A stretch of DNA of 64,000 bases, taken from positions 396,253 to 460,252 of the forward strand of contig NZ_JACVOL010000001.1 in assembly GCF_018882415.1 (NCBI RefSeq), in the 5' to 3' direction. Source of the stretch: Polynucleobacter sp. 86C-FISCH. GTDB taxonomy: Bacteria; Pseudomonadota; Gammaproteobacteria; Burkholderiales; Burkholderiaceae. The notes under the pieces were generated by a model that made no database searches, was not told where the DNA came from, and saw nothing but the letters and a program-made list of their open reading frames with translations. Every line of letters begins with the position of its first letter. The stretch's first letter is position 1. This document shows positions 61,266-64,000 of this stretch, in pieces. Made by a program: the position numbers and the translations under genes.

Positions 61266-62043
61266 TGATTCCCTTTAGACCGGTGTAAATCGACACGGCT
61301 GTAGTTCCTAGAGCCACGACGGTGCCGCCGTATTCCTGCAATGCCTTCATTAAGCCATGGACATTTTTCAGTGAGGCTCCGCCGTCTTTAAAATTTAGCG
61401 AGGCGACTTTCATCATTGAACTCACTAAGCCAGCCCTACGAGCACGTTGCTTTGCGGCATATGCAACACCACCAAGCAACATACCGGTTAAGAAGCTAAA
61501 TGCAATGCTGGCTGAATACTCTAAAACCTCTTTCCATTCAAAAAGATTCTGAGGCCAAACTGGTGAGCGATCAACTAGGCTGGTAATCCAGCTCATACCA
61601 ATAACCGAGGCAATTGCCAAGAAAATAACGCCCGCAAACCAGGGCATTACTTTATGTGAATGCTTGTTAAATAAAGCATAAGCAAATGGAAGCGGCAACA
61701 CCATTGAAATAATCCGCAAATAAATCATTTTGGTGTCATAAACAACCGCAATTAACCAGTGCGCCACAAGCAATAAAACCAGAGGAATAATGAGATATAT
61801 CGCGATATCCGCCATCCACTGGAAAGCAGATATTTTCTCAAGCCGCTCATTTTGATCTTCAAGTTGCTGTTCTAACTCAGCTATTCGCAGCTCATAAAAC
61901 TCAGTATTGATAACTGCTGCAAGCTTGCCCTCCAAATCTGCAACTTTTGCCATCATCGGCTTAAATAAGTAGAGGTCACGACTACAGGTTTTGCAGACGT
62001 GAGCCTCCTCAGAAACCTCCGACAGGCAGTATGGGCAATTCAT
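61255..62043 (-). CDS. Zinc-ribbon / coiled-coil / multi-TM protein, unknown
   Basis: 262 aa, not a recognised family. Order of parts: zinc ribbon CPYC...CKTC (residues 3-20), a coiled coil (KVADLEGKLAAVINTEFYELRIAELEQQLEDQNERLEKI in part, about 32-70), TM segments at about 76-100, 106-125, 132-155 and 175-205, then a cytoplasmic amphipathic region (GLVSSMMKVASLNFKDGGASLKNVHGLMKALQEYGG) and a hydrophobic end. The layout suggests an inner-membrane sensor or scaffold. Its ATG overlaps the stop of the upstream secreted-protein gene by one base (TAATG). Confidence 0.75.
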   Translation of the reverse strand: MNCPYCLSEVSEEAHVCKTCSRDLYLFKPMMAKVADLEGKLAAVINTEFYELRIAELEQQLEDQNERLEKISAFQWMADIAIYLIIPLVLLLVAHWLIAVVYDTKMIYLRIISMVLPLPFAYALFNKHSHKVMPWFAGVIFLAIASVIGMSWITSLVDRSPVWPQNLFEWKEVLEYSASIAFSFLTGMLLGGVAYAAKQRARRAGLVSSMMKVASLNFKDGGASLKNVHGLMKALQEYGGTVVALGTTAVSIYTGLKGIIGS

Positions 62044-62480
62044 TATTTATTTACTACTAGATTCATTACAGAATTTGTTTCACGACCTTCGGAATCTTTT
62101 ACAGTCACGCGGATGGTATGCGTTCCTGGAGGCACATCCGCTTTTGCAAAATCAATGCCATTAGCGGAGATCGCACTTTTAAGACGAGGGGTGAGATCAA
62201 CAAAGGGTGACTTCATATATACGACTTTTACTGAACTGGGATCAATCTTTGCATCACCACGTGCCTCAAAATTCACTTTGAAATCAAATGGAGCAACTAC
62301 TGGGGTGTCAGCTTCAGGAGACGCTAATTTAATTGCTGGGCCACGAGAAATTCCTCGAGTTGCCAAAGCTCCTGAGGCTGGAGGCAAAGCTGCCTCTTTT
62401 GCGCTGATCAAAGGTGCAGAGATGGCTAATTGGGAAGCAGTTAATACGAGTGAGGCGAACAATACTTTAGTGAATTTCAT
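62043..62480 (-). CDS. Secreted 145-aa protein, Ig-like fold likely
   Basis: Not recognised. Signal peptide (KFTKVLFASLVLTASQLAISA). Residues about 55-143 look like an immunoglobulin/fibronectin-type beta sandwich: APFDFKVNFEARGDAKIDPSSVKVVYMKSP, then VPPGTHTIRVTVKDSEGRETNSVMNLVVN, the pattern of bacterial Ig-like or cadherin-like repeats. Probably periplasmic. It sits 44 bases after the CHAT gene in the same operon. Confidence 0.75.
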   Translation of the reverse strand: MKFTKVLFASLVLTASQLAISAPLISAKEAALPPASGALATRGISRGPAIKLASPEADTPVVAPFDFKVNFEARGDAKIDPSSVKVVYMKSPFVDLTPRLKSAISANGIDFAKADVPPGTHTIRVTVKDSEGRETNSVMNLVVNK

Positions 62481-62524
62481 AAAAGCCTTTAATAATTAAA
62501 GTTACTCAATGGGTAGATCTTAAA

Positions 62525-64000
62525 TCAATCTCCAACCACCACGAACGGAGCCCAGAACAAGGGGTGGGCATAGGCATACTTCATACTGCCACCCTCCTTC
62601 ATACCGCCTTGATCAATTTGGTTCAACATAGCCTGTCTCAAAAGCTCAGCCTTGCTGGTGCCTTGAGCTTTTTGTTGATTTCTAAACAAGTCCGTCATCA
62701 TCGTTCTCGAGGCTACTGAGTCTACTGGCCAGTTAGAAACCAAAAGCGCTTTGGCGCCCGCAAAGAAGAAGGCTCTACCCAAACCTGATACCGCCTCTGA
62801 GCCAGCACCCTCACCAGCAGCGGTATTACATGCTGACAGCACTACCCAGTCTGCATCCAATTTCAAGGTAATAACTTTATCCATAGTGAGCAAGCCATCA
62901 TCTTTATCGCCAGTGACATCAGGGGATGACAAAGCAAGCGCTGGCTGAGTGAGGCCATTCAGCTCTCCTGGGACTAGGCCATGAGTAGCAAACATCACCA
63001 CCTTACGATTCGATAAGTCGGTTGACATCACTTGCTTCACGGAAGCCTGTTGATGCAAGAAGATATCCCCGTCTCCTGCGCCGATCGCTTTACCAATCTC
63101 CTCTAACTCAAGACTGGTATCAGGCAAGCGGGGTAAGAGCGCCAACTCGGCAGAGCTCACACCCGAAGTCTTCGGCGCACTCCGTAAAGACAGCGGAATA
63201 CCACGTGTTGCCAATTGCGTCGCTTTTGCTTGCTTTTGCGCAGTCTTCTCTTGCTCGCTACTGAAGTAAGGATCACCAAAGCCAATAAAGTTCTTACGAT
63301 TAGGGTTACCAGCTGGTAAGGCACGCAAGGCAGTCAATGCTGTCACAGATGGAACCTGAGCAACCGCAATATCCCTTGTCAGCCATGGCACAGTCTTATA
63401 GCCGCTAAATGGTGTAGCACCACCTTTAGCAGGCTGCGCTGTTGGCTTAGTTACTAACAACGATAAAGGTAACTGCCCAAGCTCAGCATGCGGCACTGTA
63501 AGCATGACCTTTTTACCCATAAAGGAACTTTGCACCGGCGCTAATACTTGCTGGTAAAGCTGATTTGCTAAGGCAACATCAAATGGCGGAATCTCATCAA
63601 TCGTAGCCACGCCAGGATCTAGCGATTTACGAAGCTGAGTTACCTCTTTAGCAACTTGATTGCGACCGACTGATAGCTGAGCAAATTGCACTGGCTTATC
63701 TTTAGTGATCGCCCATACATACCCCACGTTATCGGCAAAATACCAAGAGATTAAAACCTCATCAGGCTTAAGCGCTTTTTGAGCCCGCTCTACTGAAGCA
63801 GGCTTAGGTTCAACCAACTCAGCATAATCCGGAAACTTACGCTCAATCTCTTTTTTAATATCTTCTCGTTGAGATTTAAAGCTGGCAATATCTGTACGAA
63901 TCTTTGCCTGAACGGCTGGAAGTTGTTGTTCTGAGGGTGCAGACAATAGTCCAGTTAAAAGCTCAGAGAGTGTATTAATGCGTTGCTGTAAATCCTGCTC
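62525..64000 (-). CDS. CHAT-domain (caspase-like) protease, 5' end beyond right edge
   Basis: The frame is open to the window edge, so only the C-terminal 491 codons are seen. The CHAT domain has the His in MFATHGLVPGELNGL (codon 62981-62983) and the Cys in WVVLSACNTAAGEGAG (codon 62828-62830), followed by GLGRAFFFAGAKALLVSNWPVDS and the HPLFWAPFVVVGD end. Both catalytic residues are intact. The part before the domain (EVLISWYFADNVGYVWAITKDKPVQF) is the usual CHAT lead-in. The missing N-terminus often holds TPR repeats. It is the first visible gene of an operon with a secreted protein, a zinc-ribbon membrane protein and a hydrolase. Confidence 0.92.
   Translation of the reverse strand, partial: EQDLQQRINTLSELLTGLLSAPSEQQLPAVQAKIRTDIASFKSQREDIKKEIERKFPDYAELVEPKPASVERAQKALKPDEVLISWYFADNVGYVWAITKDKPVQFAQLSVGRNQVAKEVTQLRKSLDPGVATIDEIPPFDVALANQLYQQVLAPVQSSFMGKKVMLTVPHAELGQLPLSLLVTKPTAQPAKGGATPFSGYKTVPWLTRDIAVAQVPSVTALTALRALPAGNPNRKNFIGFGDPYFSSEQEKTAQKQAKATQLATRGIPLSLRSAPKTSGVSSAELALLPRLPDTSLELEEIGKAIGAGDGDIFLHQQASVKQVMSTDLSNRKVVMFATHGLVPGELNGLTQPALALSSPDVTGDKDDGLLTMDKVITLKLDADWVVLSACNTAAGEGAGSEAVSGLGRAFFFAGAKALLVSNWPVDSVASRTMMTDLFRNQQKAQGTSKAELLRQAMLNQIDQGGMKEGGSMKYAYAHPLFWAPFVVVGD

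Noticed and set aside
61999..62499. 166-codon plus-strand open frame
   Set aside because: Antisense to the secreted 145-aa protein and zinc-ribbon genes, both of which have signal or zinc motifs and coupled starts.

Overview
The window looks like a chromosome segment of a freshwater betaproteobacterium in Burkholderiaceae, most likely Polynucleobacter or a close relative. This rests on moderate GC, short intergenic gaps, the rpsP-rimM-trmD-rplS block, the orn / M48 protease / rsgA neighbourhood, and many CaiB-type, TRAP and tricarboxylate-style metabolic genes. No tRNA, rRNA, CRISPR array, insertion sequence or phage gene was seen. The genus is an inference from gene content; no search was run.

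Left end (1-14.3 kb) is a surface-adhesion island. A very large two-partner-secretion exoprotein (tpsA, minus strand, more than 2,700 codons and running off the left edge) carries an ESPR signal, a TPS domain, autotransporter-type beta repeats, a bulb-type (mannose-binding type) lectin domain, about four 1-kb modules and a tail of YDG/MBG repeats. Upstream lie a 142-codon unknown gene and the TpsB pore. Next comes a divergent two-component system (multi-TM histidine kinase and LuxR-HTH response regulator), then a second secreted beta-barrel protein. The promoters of tpsB and of this beta-barrel gene share an identical 19-bp lux-box-like dyad, which suggests a regulon driven by the kinase/regulator pair between them.

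14.4-37 kb holds small metabolic and stress units: a hydroxyacid dehydrogenase; a VOC protein / HMG-CoA-lyase-like / family III CoA-transferase operon with a divergent LysR; UspA and an isochorismatase-fold hydrolase; a heavy-metal RND efflux operon (TolC-like, adaptor, CusA/CzcA pump) ending in a PII-like gene; an HPF-like protein; a TerC-UspA fusion; a LysR with an SbtA-type bicarbonate transporter and a zinc-ribbon protein; DUF3300 and Rap1a/Tai-like genes; and a FeS-BCP photolyase cassette that includes a 51-codon DUF2256 gene.

37-60.4 kb is mostly conserved housekeeping and catabolism: a dicarboxylate symporter, an esterase, a TRAP binding protein, pmbA/mog, orn, M48 protease, rsgA, a CobD-like protein, NudL, rplS/trmD/rimM/rpsP, a META lipoprotein, an acyl-CoA dehydrogenase with etfAB and an acyl-CoA synthetase, a histone-deacetylase-like hydrolase, mltB, cysM and a ComEA-like protein.

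The right end (60.5-64 kb) is a tightly coupled operon of unknown purpose. It holds a CHAT (caspase-like) protease running off the window, a secreted 145-aa protein, a zinc-ribbon / coiled-coil / multi-TM protein and an exported alpha/beta hydrolase, closed by a terminator. This operon and the lectin-bearing adhesin island are the best candidates for undescribed biology.
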